64,000 nucleotides of DNA, from NCBI GenBank assembly GCA_028824125.1, contig JAPPES010000007.1, positions 1 to 64,000 of the forward strand, written 5' to 3'. Position numbers and translations under genes: made by a program. This DNA is from Candidatus Poribacteria bacterium (lineage in GTDB: Bacteria; Poribacteria; WGA-4E; WGA-3G). Below the pieces are notes generated by a model. The model saw nothing but the letters and a program-made list of their open reading frames with translations. It was not told the origin of the DNA and did no database searches. Numbering within the stretch: position 1 is the stretch's first letter; each line of letters starts with the position of its first letter. Below are positions 36,595 to 45,368 of this stretch, one piece after another.

Positions 36595-38271
36595 ATGGCG
36601 GCAAGTAGTGTAACTGGTAGTTTTCGGGGTATAGAGGTAAGTTTCACATTTAACGGGCCCCATATTGTCATGAGTGTTTTGAATAAAGCAGAGGAAGGGC
36701 GGCGGTTACGCGTGATGTTCCAACAACAACCCCTGAGTGGGCGCGTAAATTGGACTGCTTTCCAACTAAGTGGACAAAAACAAAAGGTTGTCGTTCCTTT
36801 AGAGGTTATTCAGTCACACAAGCTGGCATTTTACGTTGACAATCATGAGCCAATTTCCACTTTTACAGAAAAGATATTAGAAGAATTAAAACAGATTCAA
36901 GATCAACACTTGATAGATAATCAGTCAAACAGTTCAGCGTCCGAGTCGGATCCGCAGCTTCTTCAACATTCCCAAGATGAACGCGTGGAAACAACAGATC
37001 TGGATGAAACCCATAAACATGAAAATGGGGTAAAGGACACAACACCAGAAAAGGAAACTGAGGTAACGGCATCAGTAGCAACTCCTCAGATTGCTGATAA
37101 CCTTAACGCTGAGCAAAAAATTGATGAATTAGACAGTCCCAAATCCGACTTAGAAACCCCTATATCCCTTGATTCACAAGGCACAAGTGCTAATCAAAAC
37201 GGAGATGGAAACCACACAGTGGCACTTGAAAATGTGCCAGATGAAGCGGTACCGGAAGTGGAATCTGAGGTGACACCTATATCAACAAATGGTAACTCCG
37301 TTGATGAATCTATTTCAACTCTTAAAAAGAAATCTATAGGTCAGTACATTCCGAGCGCGAACACTGAAATACAATTTTCAATTAAAGTGCCAGCATATCC
37401 GAAGAGTGCCTCTAAGAAGCAAACCACTTTTATACCGCCACGTACTGCCTCAACTTCTAAATCTAATGGCAAAAAACACGGTTTTTTGGGACAGTTAGCA
37501 GGGACCTTTGGGTTTACTCTTCCGAAGAGAAAAGAATATTATGTCCAGCAGAACAGACATATATATGATAAGTTTCATGCCAATTTAGAAAGCTTAGAAA
37601 GCGCCTACAACAATGGAAGCGGAATTCCGCTTGATAATTGGGACCTTGAATCATTGAGTGAACGAGAGATCGCTGTCCTTCTTCTGAATCTGATGGTTAA
37701 TGAGCTGAGCGAGTGGAAAAAAGCTGCAAAACAAGGAGACGCTACTAAAGATACCCTTGCAAAATCTCTGGAAACTATTGAGGGCGAACTTAAGGAAACT
37801 CTAAAGCAGACAAGAGGCATTGAGGCACCAGCCCCAACGCTTTTCCCTGATAGAACTGCATCAACTGACAAAGATTTGATGGATATTCAGAAGGAGTGTG
37901 ACAAATATCTCCAGCGCTTTTCTAAAAAATTGGCTGTTCTTGAACAGAAACATGCCGAAAAAGTTAAAGTGCCAGCATTCAAAAGATTCCTCGTGGATTT
38001 TGTAAAAGATAAGCTCTTTCCAAGCGTAGCTGAGTTCAGTTCACTCAACATGGTTCAATCCCGGTTAAATTGGTTTCTTGATTTAGTTGATTACGAATTA
38101 ATGCCGATTGAACCAGGGAAAACAAAATTCTCCCCGGAATTCCATGAACTTAAAAAGAAATGCAGCAGCGAATATGAACCCGATACGATTGTTGAAGTTG
38201 TTTCACCAGGTTTGCAATCAAAAGGTGGAAAACGTGTTATCCAAAACGCAGTCGTCGTTCAAGCGGAGTAG
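36595..38271 (+). CDS. Protein with GrpE-like C-terminal domain, function unknown
   Basis: 558 aa, three parts. Residues 1-90 form a beta-rich domain (VTGSFRGIEVSFTFNGPHIVMSVL). Residues about 95-290 are acidic, repetitive and probably disordered. From about 320 it is helical, with a coiled stretch (DIQKECDKYLQRFSKKLAVLEQKHAEK), and ends (512-558) in FSPEFHELKKKCSSEYEPDT and IVEVVSPG...RVIQNAVVVQAE, which lines up with the beta-wing end of GrpE nucleotide-exchange factors. Divergent from housekeeping GrpE; perhaps an exchange factor for a specialised Hsp70. RBS GAAGGAGG before the ATG. Confidence 0.65.
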   Translation: MAASSVTGSFRGIEVSFTFNGPHIVMSVLNKAEEGRRLRVMFQQQPLSGRVNWTAFQLSGQKQKVVVPLEVIQSHKLAFYVDNHEPISTFTEKILEELKQIQDQHLIDNQSNSSASESDPQLLQHSQDERVETTDLDETHKHENGVKDTTPEKETEVTASVATPQIADNLNAEQKIDELDSPKSDLETPISLDSQGTSANQNGDGNHTVALENVPDEAVPEVESEVTPISTNGNSVDESISTLKKKSIGQYIPSANTEIQFSIKVPAYPKSASKKQTTFIPPRTASTSKSNGKKHGFLGQLAGTFGFTLPKRKEYYVQQNRHIYDKFHANLESLESAYNNGSGIPLDNWDLESLSEREIAVLLLNLMVNELSEWKKAAKQGDATKDTLAKSLETIEGELKETLKQTRGIEAPAPTLFPDRTASTDKDLMDIQKECDKYLQRFSKKLAVLEQKHAEKVKVPAFKRFLVDFVKDKLFPSVAEFSSLNMVQSRLNWFLDLVDYELMPIEPGKTKFSPEFHELKKKCSSEYEPDTIVEVVSPGLQSKGGKRVIQNAVVVQAE

Positions 38272-38274
38272 GTT

Positions 38275-39291
38275 GTGATAACCAGACAAAATCTACTTCA
38301 ACGTATAGATCAAATCCCGCAAGTAAATATTGGGCATTTTCCTACCCCTTTTGAGGAATGCCCGCGCCTATCTGATGTGCTCGGCGGTCCACGCATCTTC
38401 ATGAAACGTGAAGATTGTTCAGGGTTAGCATTCGGTGGAAATAAGGTAAGACAACTGACTTTTACTATTGGTGAAGGTGTGGATCAGGGGGCGGACACAA
38501 TTATCCAGGGAGCTGCTTCACAATCAAACCATTGCCGACAAGCTGCGGCAGCTTGTAGTAAACTTGGCTTAAATTGTTATTTACGCCTTGCACGGGACCA
38601 CAAAAGCATCATACAAGGCAATCTCTTGTTAGACCATTTGGCGGGGGCGGATGTTGAAGTTGTTGATGTTCCATTTGGACCAGAATTAGATGAATTCAAA
38701 TTCAGACTTGCTGAGAAATTGAAAGCAGATGGGTTAAAACCTTATGTTATTGCCTCACCTCGTTCTACTGCACTCGCAGCAGTTGCCTTTACCTGGTGCA
38801 TCGCCGAAATTCATGAACAGCAAACACAAATTGGGATTGACGCTGATTGGATCTATACCGCTTCTGTCGGTGGAACGCAGGCAGGATTAGTGCTTGGTAC
38901 CAAAGCACTTGGAACAAAACTTAAACCTTATGGATGTGCGCCGATCCATTGGAAAGGAAAGATAGATCGGATACGCGATGCTGCAAATACGGCTGCTTCT
39001 ATTCTAAAACTTGATGTCAAAATCACTGATTCAGATATTCAAAATACCGATGATTACATTGGAAAAGCTTACGGATACCTTACGCCGGAGTGCATCTCCG
39101 CTCTCAAATTGGTAGCAAGCACAGAAGGCATTATTCTTGATCCTGTTTACACTGCTAAAGCAATGGCATGTCTTATTGAACATATCAAACAGGGTAAGTT
39201 TGATTCAAATGATACTGTTATCTTCCTGCATACCGGTGGTACGCCAGCACTGTTTGCATATCATGACGAGTTATATGAAAGCGATTTATGA
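38275..39291 (+). CDS. D-cysteine desulfhydrase / ACC deaminase family PLP enzyme
   Basis: 338 aa with a GTG start 3 nt after the preceding stop. Fold-type II PLP protein: LGGPRIFMKREDCSGLAFGGNKVRQL contains the PLP Lys (GGNK), GAASQSNHCRQAAAAC follows, and TASVGGTQAGLVLG is the phosphate-binding loop. The family splits D-cysteine, 1-aminocyclopropane-1-carboxylate or L-cysteate; these are hard to tell apart without the active-site Tyr/Glu positions, and I leave it open. Probably cotranscribed with the GrpE-tailed gene. Confidence 0.87.
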   Translation: MITRQNLLQRIDQIPQVNIGHFPTPFEECPRLSDVLGGPRIFMKREDCSGLAFGGNKVRQLTFTIGEGVDQGADTIIQGAASQSNHCRQAAAACSKLGLNCYLRLARDHKSIIQGNLLLDHLAGADVEVVDVPFGPELDEFKFRLAEKLKADGLKPYVIASPRSTALAAVAFTWCIAEIHEQQTQIGIDADWIYTASVGGTQAGLVLGTKALGTKLKPYGCAPIHWKGKIDRIRDAANTAASILKLDVKITDSDIQNTDDYIGKAYGYLTPECISALKLVASTEGIILDPVYTAKAMACLIEHIKQGKFDSNDTVIFLHTGGTPALFAYHDELYESDL

Positions 39292-39335
39292 TTATTTGTC
39301 CGTGAAGACTTTCCTAATCCCAGCCTGCTTAGCAT

Positions 39336-40121
39336 TCATTCCACAACTTTTTCAAAATGCACAAACTCAGACGGTTCCAGTCTGACAGTGCTCCCACCTT
39401 CTGAACTTACATATCCCATCCTTAAGAGCGTCATCACTTCATGAAAGTCAGGAATATTAAAAAGTTGGCTGATATTCTTGCGGTCCGCTTCGGTTTCTAA
39501 AGGTGCACTAACAAATTGCACACCGATATCAAGTGAGGTTGCAGCGAGGAGCATGTTCTGTATTAACATCCCGATGCTAAGCCACATCCATCGGGTTCCG
39601 CCTTCACCCGGGGGACGCCTTTCAGTATTCATGGTAACCAAGATCAACAATGGTGCTTCGCGCACCTGGGTAGCAATCTCCTTTGCGGGTATTTTCCCGG
39701 CTCCTAAATGCCCCATAATTGTTAATGACTTTGCATTTTTTAACAATCCCTTCAAAATACTTCCTGTCAGTTTCTCAGGGCAATTTTGCAGCAATTTCGG
39801 TAAGGTAACATGGTCTGTGAGCAGCACGCCATCGCCACGTTTCTGCCATTCTGTTTCGTTGAGACACATCCACAGGCTATTGTCTTCCAGAAACTGGGCA
39901 TCTTTGAATTGTTCAATAATTGCTTGTTCAGTTATCTCAGCGAGTGCATCTTTTCCTGCGGATTCTTGGATAATGATTAATTCCCACGGTTGCACGTTAA
40001 AAGGGGAAGGTGTCCATCGTGCTGCTTCAATCAACCGATTTAGGTCTCCCTCATTAACTGGACGCCTCTGGAATTCACCCCGATAGCTGCGACGTTGTGT
40101 GATAGCATCAAATATGTGCAT
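39336..40121 (-). CDS. Nitroreductase family protein
   Basis: 261-aa FMN-dependent nitroreductase-fold protein. The N-terminal AITQRRSYRGEFQRRPVNEGDLNRLIEAARWTPSPFNVQPWELIII is the flavin-binding signature (RRSxR, SPxNxQPW). An insertion of about 60 residues follows the first domain. C-terminal LRMGYVSSEGGS is also typical. Substrate unknown. It directly abuts the RfaE1-like gene upstream (1-nt spacing), so both are one unit. Confidence 0.88.
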   Translation of the reverse strand: MHIFDAITQRRSYRGEFQRRPVNEGDLNRLIEAARWTPSPFNVQPWELIIIQESAGKDALAEITEQAIIEQFKDAQFLEDNSLWMCLNETEWQKRGDGVLLTDHVTLPKLLQNCPEKLTGSILKGLLKNAKSLTIMGHLGAGKIPAKEIATQVREAPLLILVTMNTERRPPGEGGTRWMWLSIGMLIQNMLLAATSLDIGVQFVSAPLETEADRKNISQLFNIPDFHEVMTLLRMGYVSSEGGSTVRLEPSEFVHFEKVVE

Positions 40122-41153
40122 TTAGACTCCAATACTTTCTAAAACTTCCTCTGGTGTGGCTGTACCTGTTGTGCCTATTTTTGTTACAGTAATGGAAGCA
40201 ACCAGATTTCCAAGATATGCGGCTTCAACAGCAGCCTCAGTTCCTAAGCTACAGAGTGTAGGGACTATCCCTGCTGAAACGCTATCCCCTGCCCCAACCG
40301 GATCAATTTTGTCGTCAATCCGAATTCCTGGAATAAGGGTAAGTTGATCGTTGTGATACACAAGAATACCTTCTTCACCAAGTGTAATGAACACTGTGTT
40401 TTGTGTCTGTTCTGCGAGCGTAATTGCACATCGCTTTGCTGCTTCAACATCAACAGTTTTTCCTTTCCAATCCGGAACAAGTGCGCGTTGTGCTTCAAAT
40501 CGGTTTGGTTTTATGATAACGTTTTGATATGATCCAATTCGGGTACGCGAATCAGCCAAGAATACTTTATCGGGATGAGTCTCCGCGAGATCACACAATT
40601 CTTTGCGCACGCGATTAGTAATCACGCCTAAATTCTCATGTCGCGTTTGATCTCCGATGATTATTCCATCAACCTCCGGAATACACGTTTGAAGTGCATC
40701 CAAAACCTCTGTTTCAACACTGTCATTCATCGGGTCTTGGTTCTCAATATCAAACCGCGGTCCTTCGGTCTCCACATCTTCATAGCCACGGTGAATCGGT
40801 TTTAGATATGTAGGTGTAACCCAATTCGGCGCGCTTACCATAAAATCTGTTCGGCATCCTCTTTCCTGCAAACACCCCAGAAGCGTCTCTCCGAATCCGT
40901 CTTCTCCGATGACACCTAAAGTATAGACTATCCCTACCCCCAACGCTTTTAGATTATTTGTGACGGTTCCTGCTGCCCCCGGACTATAACGTTGTTCAAC
41001 CACAGGATTGTTATGCCAAGGTGTTTCCAGCGACAATGTTGAACGTGTTTTGTCTATATACCAATAGGCATCCAGATAAAAATCCCCAATCACGAGGATT
41101 CGCAGGTCTTGAAATTGGGAAAGAAGTGCTTTTAGGTTAGCTTTATCAATCAA
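40122..41153 (-). CDS. PfkB family kinase, RfaE1/HldE-N-like
   Basis: 343 aa. ILVIGDFYLDAYWYID and VEQRYSPGAAGTVTNNLKALG are typical of the heptose-7-phosphate kinase half of HldE, and IDPVGAGDSVSAGI is the PfkB signature with the catalytic Asp. A separate RfaE2-like adenylyltransferase is at 58831, so the two HldE activities may be split in this genome. The specificity is inferred; ADP-heptose or another sugar could be the product. Confidence 0.82.
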   Translation of the reverse strand: MIDKANLKALLSQFQDLRILVIGDFYLDAYWYIDKTRSTLSLETPWHNNPVVEQRYSPGAAGTVTNNLKALGVGIVYTLGVIGEDGFGETLLGCLQERGCRTDFMVSAPNWVTPTYLKPIHRGYEDVETEGPRFDIENQDPMNDSVETEVLDALQTCIPEVDGIIIGDQTRHENLGVITNRVRKELCDLAETHPDKVFLADSRTRIGSYQNVIIKPNRFEAQRALVPDWKGKTVDVEAAKRCAITLAEQTQNTVFITLGEEGILVYHNDQLTLIPGIRIDDKIDPVGAGDSVSAGIVPTLCSLGTEAAVEAAYLGNLVASITVTKIGTTGTATPEEVLESIGV

Positions 41154-41293
41154 CGCTATTCTCCAAAATTCTTACGTTAATCGGTCTTTACGGGCGGCAG
41201 TATCCAAAAGTGTGTCACCTTATCGCGTCTGCGTCATGTCATCGTAAAACACTGATAAACATTGAATTATGAACGAATTTGATAAATATTAGG

Positions 41294-42340
41294 CTATTTC
41301 CAACTCTCTATCGGTTCTGTTGATTGGACTATATGCATGCCCGCTTCAGAAAATTGGGCAAAAGCCACATTTGCAGAGTCCGTATAGTCTACAATACCTT
41401 GCACCACTACAGGTGAAGTGAGGTCCTCTATCAGATAGATTTTCTTGGCAAGCATCGAGTCAGTCTGCTGGATTTCTTCAAGTAGATCGCTTACTGTCCA
41501 CGCGACACAGTGGCTCTTTGCTTGACCTGCAATAATCACGCGGTCGTATTCTAATAGCGTTTCCAAAAAACCGCTGTTCTTTTGGGCAATGGGTTCCCCT
41601 TCTGCGTCAATAAGTACTTCTGGCCGCAGCACCGAGTAGTTTTCTGTCAACGGGTTTCGCCCTTTGAGTTCATAATGGGTTTGGCTGTTCCGGGTAATTG
41701 CATGAAAAAAGCACGCTTCGTCAACAGCAGAAACTATAGCATGCCCAATCCCACCGAGCATTGCGTGATAGGGCCATATCGTAAGTGGGTACTTACCGTC
41801 GGATGTAAGGGTTTTGACATAATGTGCGCCATATTCTTTGAGCCGGACATATTGATTGGCATTTTTCATTAGGTTGCCAACGATCTCTGGGTTAACGCGC
41901 CACTTTCCTGTTTCAATATCATCTTGTGTAATAAGCGTCTGCAACGGAACAGGATGCTCACCAGTATCATCAACCCAAAAAATTTCGTGGAATATCTGCA
42001 TCACAGTGTGTGTATCCAACGTGCAAGCGATTTTCGTAATATGCGGAAGATTGCGATAGATGAACTCACATAAGCGCACATTATCCTCTACAGCACCATT
42101 TCCCGATCTGCCGCCAACAAACAGTTCATAATCTGGAATACAGAACGTATTTTGGACATCAACAAGCAATAAGCAGGTACGGAGAGTATCTTTAGATGCG
42201 GAGGGAATGTCGTATTGTTGTGCCCATGCACGCGCCTCATGCAGCCGATCTTGATACGGAACGCGCCAAACCTGTCCTACCTGATCAGAATCAAAATGCG
42301 TTGGGATTGGGATGTGAGATGTTGAAGGTGTGCCGCTCAT
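41294..42340 (-). CDS. Cysteine hydrolase, isochorismatase/nicotinamidase fold
   Basis: 348 aa, longer than the usual 200. LLLVDVQNTFCIPDYELFVGG supplies Asp61; Cys278 in GQAKSHCVAWTVSDLL is the catalytic nucleophile, and DLTSPVV follows in place. Insertions of about 80 residues lie between the catalytic elements, and the N-terminus has an extra 50 residues. It could be a nicotinamidase-like amidase; the reaction is not certain. Confidence 0.85.
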   Translation of the reverse strand: MSGTPSTSHIPIPTHFDSDQVGQVWRVPYQDRLHEARAWAQQYDIPSASKDTLRTCLLLVDVQNTFCIPDYELFVGGRSGNGAVEDNVRLCEFIYRNLPHITKIACTLDTHTVMQIFHEIFWVDDTGEHPVPLQTLITQDDIETGKWRVNPEIVGNLMKNANQYVRLKEYGAHYVKTLTSDGKYPLTIWPYHAMLGGIGHAIVSAVDEACFFHAITRNSQTHYELKGRNPLTENYSVLRPEVLIDAEGEPIAQKNSGFLETLLEYDRVIIAGQAKSHCVAWTVSDLLEEIQQTDSMLAKKIYLIEDLTSPVVVQGIVDYTDSANVAFAQFSEAGMHIVQSTEPIESWK

Positions 42341-42766
42341 TTCTTCTATCTTTTGGTTTTAAAATATGCGAATTATATATAACTAAGAAAATATGGTGTT
42401 TTTTCCTATCTTTTTAAGGACAAATGCGTCTATAATATATAACAAGAATAAAATTGGAAACGTTTATTTTTCTTACTCTTACAGTTTTAACTATTTCGGT
42501 AAAGAGAGAACCTTTAGGTTTAGACGTGAACGAATTGTCGTTATTTTATAGCACACTCTGTTTTTTTACAAGAAAAAATGGGTTTATCACATCTAAAACG
42601 TAGTGATAACTTTGAAATTGATCAAATTTTTGAAAAATTATGAATTCTTTTAGAAAATATTTCGTTATTAACTTTGCAGGATGACGTATAAAGGTTTTTT
42701 TGTTTCTTCAGAAATATAAGAAATCAAATACGGACGTCCGGGTGTTTAAAAGGGACTAATTCTATT
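42341..42766. other. AT-rich intergenic region
   Basis: 426 nt between divergent genes. Very AT-rich, with no hairpin or ORF that I can support; it presumably carries promoters for both sides. A weak AAAAGGGA ribosome site precedes the next gene. Confidence 0.5.
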
Positions 42767-43384
42767 ATGCGAAGATCAAAAAAACGACGTCCAGAAATGG
42801 AGGAGAAACTTGCCCAAGCAGAAAGGCAGATGCGTGATGCACGCAGAAGTTTGCGATGGCGAGTCGATGATGCACTCCTCCCACTTGAAATTCAAGAGAG
42901 TCACTCTATTTCTCAATTGAAAGGCGATGTGTTGGTCATATCTTATAATCGTGATGTGCGGGACAAAATTGTAAATGTACTTGAATCAGAAAACTATCGA
43001 TGTGATGTAATAGGGCGCGGTTCGCGGGCAGTCGCAATGTTGAAGCTGGCAAAATATCGGATGGTAATTGCAGATTTCTCACGATTTCGGCGTACTCGTA
43101 TCTTTGAATTTATCCAAAGATATCAATCCCACGTTAAAATCATCTCAATTGTTTCTGATGACAGGACAGCACGTTATCTAATGCAAAGGGGAAGTTATAG
43201 TTTCCTGATGGGGCGGAATTTTGATCCTGAGCAACTGCGTACCTGTCTGGTTAGTTCTCTGCGGTTGAAGCATCGCGTTTGTGGGTTACAGGTGCACGGA
43301 GAACGATGCAACCGCTCCTGTGTCAATAGTTACCAAACCGAAGAAGATTTAGATTTAGATGCAGATTTATTGGAACTTGAATGA
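42767..43384 (+). CDS. Degenerate receiver-domain protein with N-terminal coiled coil
   Basis: 205 aa. Residues 1-45 are a basic coiled coil (KKRRPEMEEKLAQAERQMRDA). About 55-165 follow the response-regulator receiver fold: DVLVISYNRDVRDKIVNVLE, YRMVIADFSRF, IISIVSDDRTARYLMQRGSYSFLMG. The acidic pair is replaced by Ser-Tyr and the conserved Lys is missing, though an Asp remains at the phospho-acceptor spot. The tail has CGLQVHGERCNRSC and an acidic end. Likely a phosphorylation-independent receiver, role unknown. Confidence 0.68.
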   Translation: MRRSKKRRPEMEEKLAQAERQMRDARRSLRWRVDDALLPLEIQESHSISQLKGDVLVISYNRDVRDKIVNVLESENYRCDVIGRGSRAVAMLKLAKYRMVIADFSRFRRTRIFEFIQRYQSHVKIISIVSDDRTARYLMQRGSYSFLMGRNFDPEQLRTCLVSSLRLKHRVCGLQVHGERCNRSCVNSYQTEEDLDLDADLLELE

Positions 43385-43452
43385 GACCTATGGTGTGTAG
43401 TACTAAATACTTGAGACGTTGAATTCACTAAACACAACTATTAAATCATATA

Positions 43453-43953
43453 ATGGCAAAAAACTTAGAGTTCAAAGTGCGGTATGAATCGCTTGACACA
43501 CTCTTACCGAGGTTAGCAGGCTTAGAGGCAACACACCGTGAAACAATATACCAAGTAGATACCTATTTCCACAATCCGAAAGGTAGGCTAAAACTACGCG
43601 AGACAGATGATGCAGATGAAGGTTGGCTAATCTACTATGAACGTCCGAATGAATTGGAATCTCGCTACAGTATATATCAACTCTGTAAAATTGCTGAACC
43701 GACAGCACTAAAAGACCTGTTAGCTGCGGCGTTAGGTATAAAAACAATTGTCAAAAAACAACGATCACTGTGGATGTATAACAATACCCGAATTCACTTA
43801 GACAGAGTTGAAAGTTTAGGGGAATTCGTTGAATTAGAAACCGTTTTTCAGGGGCAATCCGAAACAGAGGCAATCAAAGAACATCAACACGTAAAAACCA
43901 TTCTTGACTTAAACGCGGCAGAACCGATTGCCGTTTCTTACAGTGAACTGTAA
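43453..43953 (+). CDS. CYTH domain protein (class IV adenylate cyclase/ThTPase fold)
   Basis: 166 aa. NLEFKVRYESL corresponds to the ExExK start of CYTH proteins, followed by YQVDTYFHNPKGRLKLRE (the R-L-K-L-R-E strand), IYYERPN, and HLDRVESLGEFVELET. The family hydrolyses triphosphates or makes cAMP; variants like this are commonly called class IV adenylate cyclase, but the activity cannot be assigned. Confidence 0.85.
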   Translation: MAKNLEFKVRYESLDTLLPRLAGLEATHRETIYQVDTYFHNPKGRLKLRETDDADEGWLIYYERPNELESRYSIYQLCKIAEPTALKDLLAAALGIKTIVKKQRSLWMYNNTRIHLDRVESLGEFVELETVFQGQSETEAIKEHQHVKTILDLNAAEPIAVSYSEL

Positions 43954-44027
43954 AACTTTCAAAAACATAAATAGACAGAATAAAAATACAACTGCATATC
44001 TAAAACGCATGAATTGGAGACACAACT

Positions 44028-44255
44028 ATGGACTATTCACAATATTGTAAACTCCTTAAATCACAAGACGAAATAGATAGTGCCGAAAAAAAAGAATTGT
44101 TAAAAATATATCTGCAAACCCCATCGCTGCCGCAGTTGCAAGCTGTTCGAGCACTGTTAGTCGAACTAAAAACTGCTTTAAATCGCTGTGATGTTTCTAA
44201 AAAGAAGTGTCTAAAAGCGGTTCGACACAAGCTACATAAAAAACGTTCAGTATGA
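44028..44255 (+). CDS. Small basic hypothetical protein
   Basis: 75 aa, helical, with a Lys/Arg-rich C-terminus (KKKCLKAVRHKLHKKRSV). An AATTGGAGACACAAC ribosome site precedes the ATG, and a strong hairpin terminator follows. No family recognised. It may be in one unit with the CYTH gene 74 nt upstream. Confidence 0.6.
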   Translation: MDYSQYCKLLKSQDEIDSAEKKELLKIYLQTPSLPQLQAVRALLVELKTALNRCDVSKKKCLKAVRHKLHKKRSV

Positions 44256-44292
44256 CGTTGTTTGATGTAAAATATAAATGTTGCTGTACACT

Positions 44293-44333
44293 AAATCAAC
44301 GCCAAGTGTGTAAACTGCACTTGGCGTTGATTT
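44293..44333 (+). terminator. Strong hairpin, probable terminator
   Basis: A perfect 16-bp stem (AAATCAACGCCAAGTG with CACTTGGCGTTGATTT) with a 9-nt loop. The flanking T-rich run is short (TTTGTTGTG). It follows the small gene at 44028. Confidence 0.75.
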
Positions 44334-44348
44334 GTTGTGCTTGAGTTA

Positions 44349-44375
44349 GGTTCGGTTTCCTAACCGAACCTACCG
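44349..44375. repeat. Palindromic repeat, GGTTCGGTT/AACCGAACC family
   Basis: GGTTCGGTT (44349-44357), loop TCCT, AACCGAACC (44362-44370), then TACCG. The copy at 55965 has the same stem with the loop inverted (AGGA). Confidence 0.75.
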
Positions 44376-44420
44376 AGAAGAATCGCGAAAATTGGGTATA
44401 ATACCAGCTATCAGAAGCAT

Positions 44421-45368
44421 TTAAAACCGGGAAAGTACTGCCTGTACCAAAAGCGGAATCATCAACTCATGATGTCCTGTGAAAGTCCAACCTTTACCTC
44501 CCATCTCAGTTGGGCGCTTGACGACATTCTCTGCGGGGCGATATTGTTGGAGCATATCAAAATCAGCAGCGGTGAAACGAGATACGGTATGCCCTAAATT
44601 CCGCGCGATTGTTAATGCCTTTAGAAACACCTCTGGCAAAATTACGGCTGAACCGAAATTTAGGACAACCCCACCATCTTCTAATTGCGTCACAAGTTGC
44701 GTTAGCAAACGAAAATCGGTAAAACTTGCCTCGCCAATGGCAGCGCCGTTCGCTGATGGGTGCTGATGAATTATATCTGTGCCGATAGCAACGTGGACAG
44801 TAATCGGAATACCATGTTGAATTCCTGCAGCGAGGAGACTATAAGCGTTGTAAGGTGCGTCTAAAGCTATAAGCTTTTTGCCTAATGCTTCCCCCATGCC
44901 GATGCCTATATCAGCAGCATGCTGAATTGCCTCGTTCATTAGTTTTCCTGTTTCCTCCCACATCCCGAATTGTCCGGTTTGTAGGTAGGCAGAAACATCT
45001 TCAGAAGTTTCACCGATGAGAGCAATCTCAAAATCGTGAATGCTACTTGCTCCGTTAAAGGCGAAACCGGTAACTATTCCTCGCTCAGCAAGTGCAATTA
45101 AGTGAGGCGTTAAACCACACTTGATGACATGTCCACCCATCATAACAATCACCGCTTTTTCACGTTGATGGGCAGTAACAATTTTGTCAAGCAGTTCTAA
45201 AAAATCTTGTCCTTTAAGTATCCTTGGAAGGCATGCTAAAAACGGAGATAGATCCACTTGTCCGTTTGGCAGTGTTGCAAAGTCGTTGACAGATACTTTA
45301 TTAGCACGATCCTGTAACGGATAAGTTTTCACGGAAGACATGTCAATCGGTTTCAAATCCTTTGTCAT
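44421..45368 (-). CDS. Deoxyhypusine synthase-like protein
   Basis: 315 aa. VIVMMGGHVIKCGLTPHLIALAERGIVTGFAFNGASSIHDFEIAL followed by ETSEDVSAYL and ALDAPYNAYSLLAAGIQHGIPITVHVAIGTDI looks like the NAD-binding core of the deoxyhypusine/homospermidine synthase group as found in bacterial proteins of unknown substrate. Bacteria lack eIF5A, so a polyamine or sugar-related reaction is more plausible. Its start overlaps the O-antigen ligase stop by 26 nt. The family call is by pattern memory, moderately sure. Confidence 0.55.
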   Translation of the reverse strand: MTKDLKPIDMSSVKTYPLQDRANKVSVNDFATLPNGQVDLSPFLACLPRILKGQDFLELLDKIVTAHQREKAVIVMMGGHVIKCGLTPHLIALAERGIVTGFAFNGASSIHDFEIALIGETSEDVSAYLQTGQFGMWEETGKLMNEAIQHAADIGIGMGEALGKKLIALDAPYNAYSLLAAGIQHGIPITVHVAIGTDIIHQHPSANGAAIGEASFTDFRLLTQLVTQLEDGGVVLNFGSAVILPEVFLKALTIARNLGHTVSRFTAADFDMLQQYRPAENVVKRPTEMGGKGWTFTGHHELMIPLLVQAVLSRF

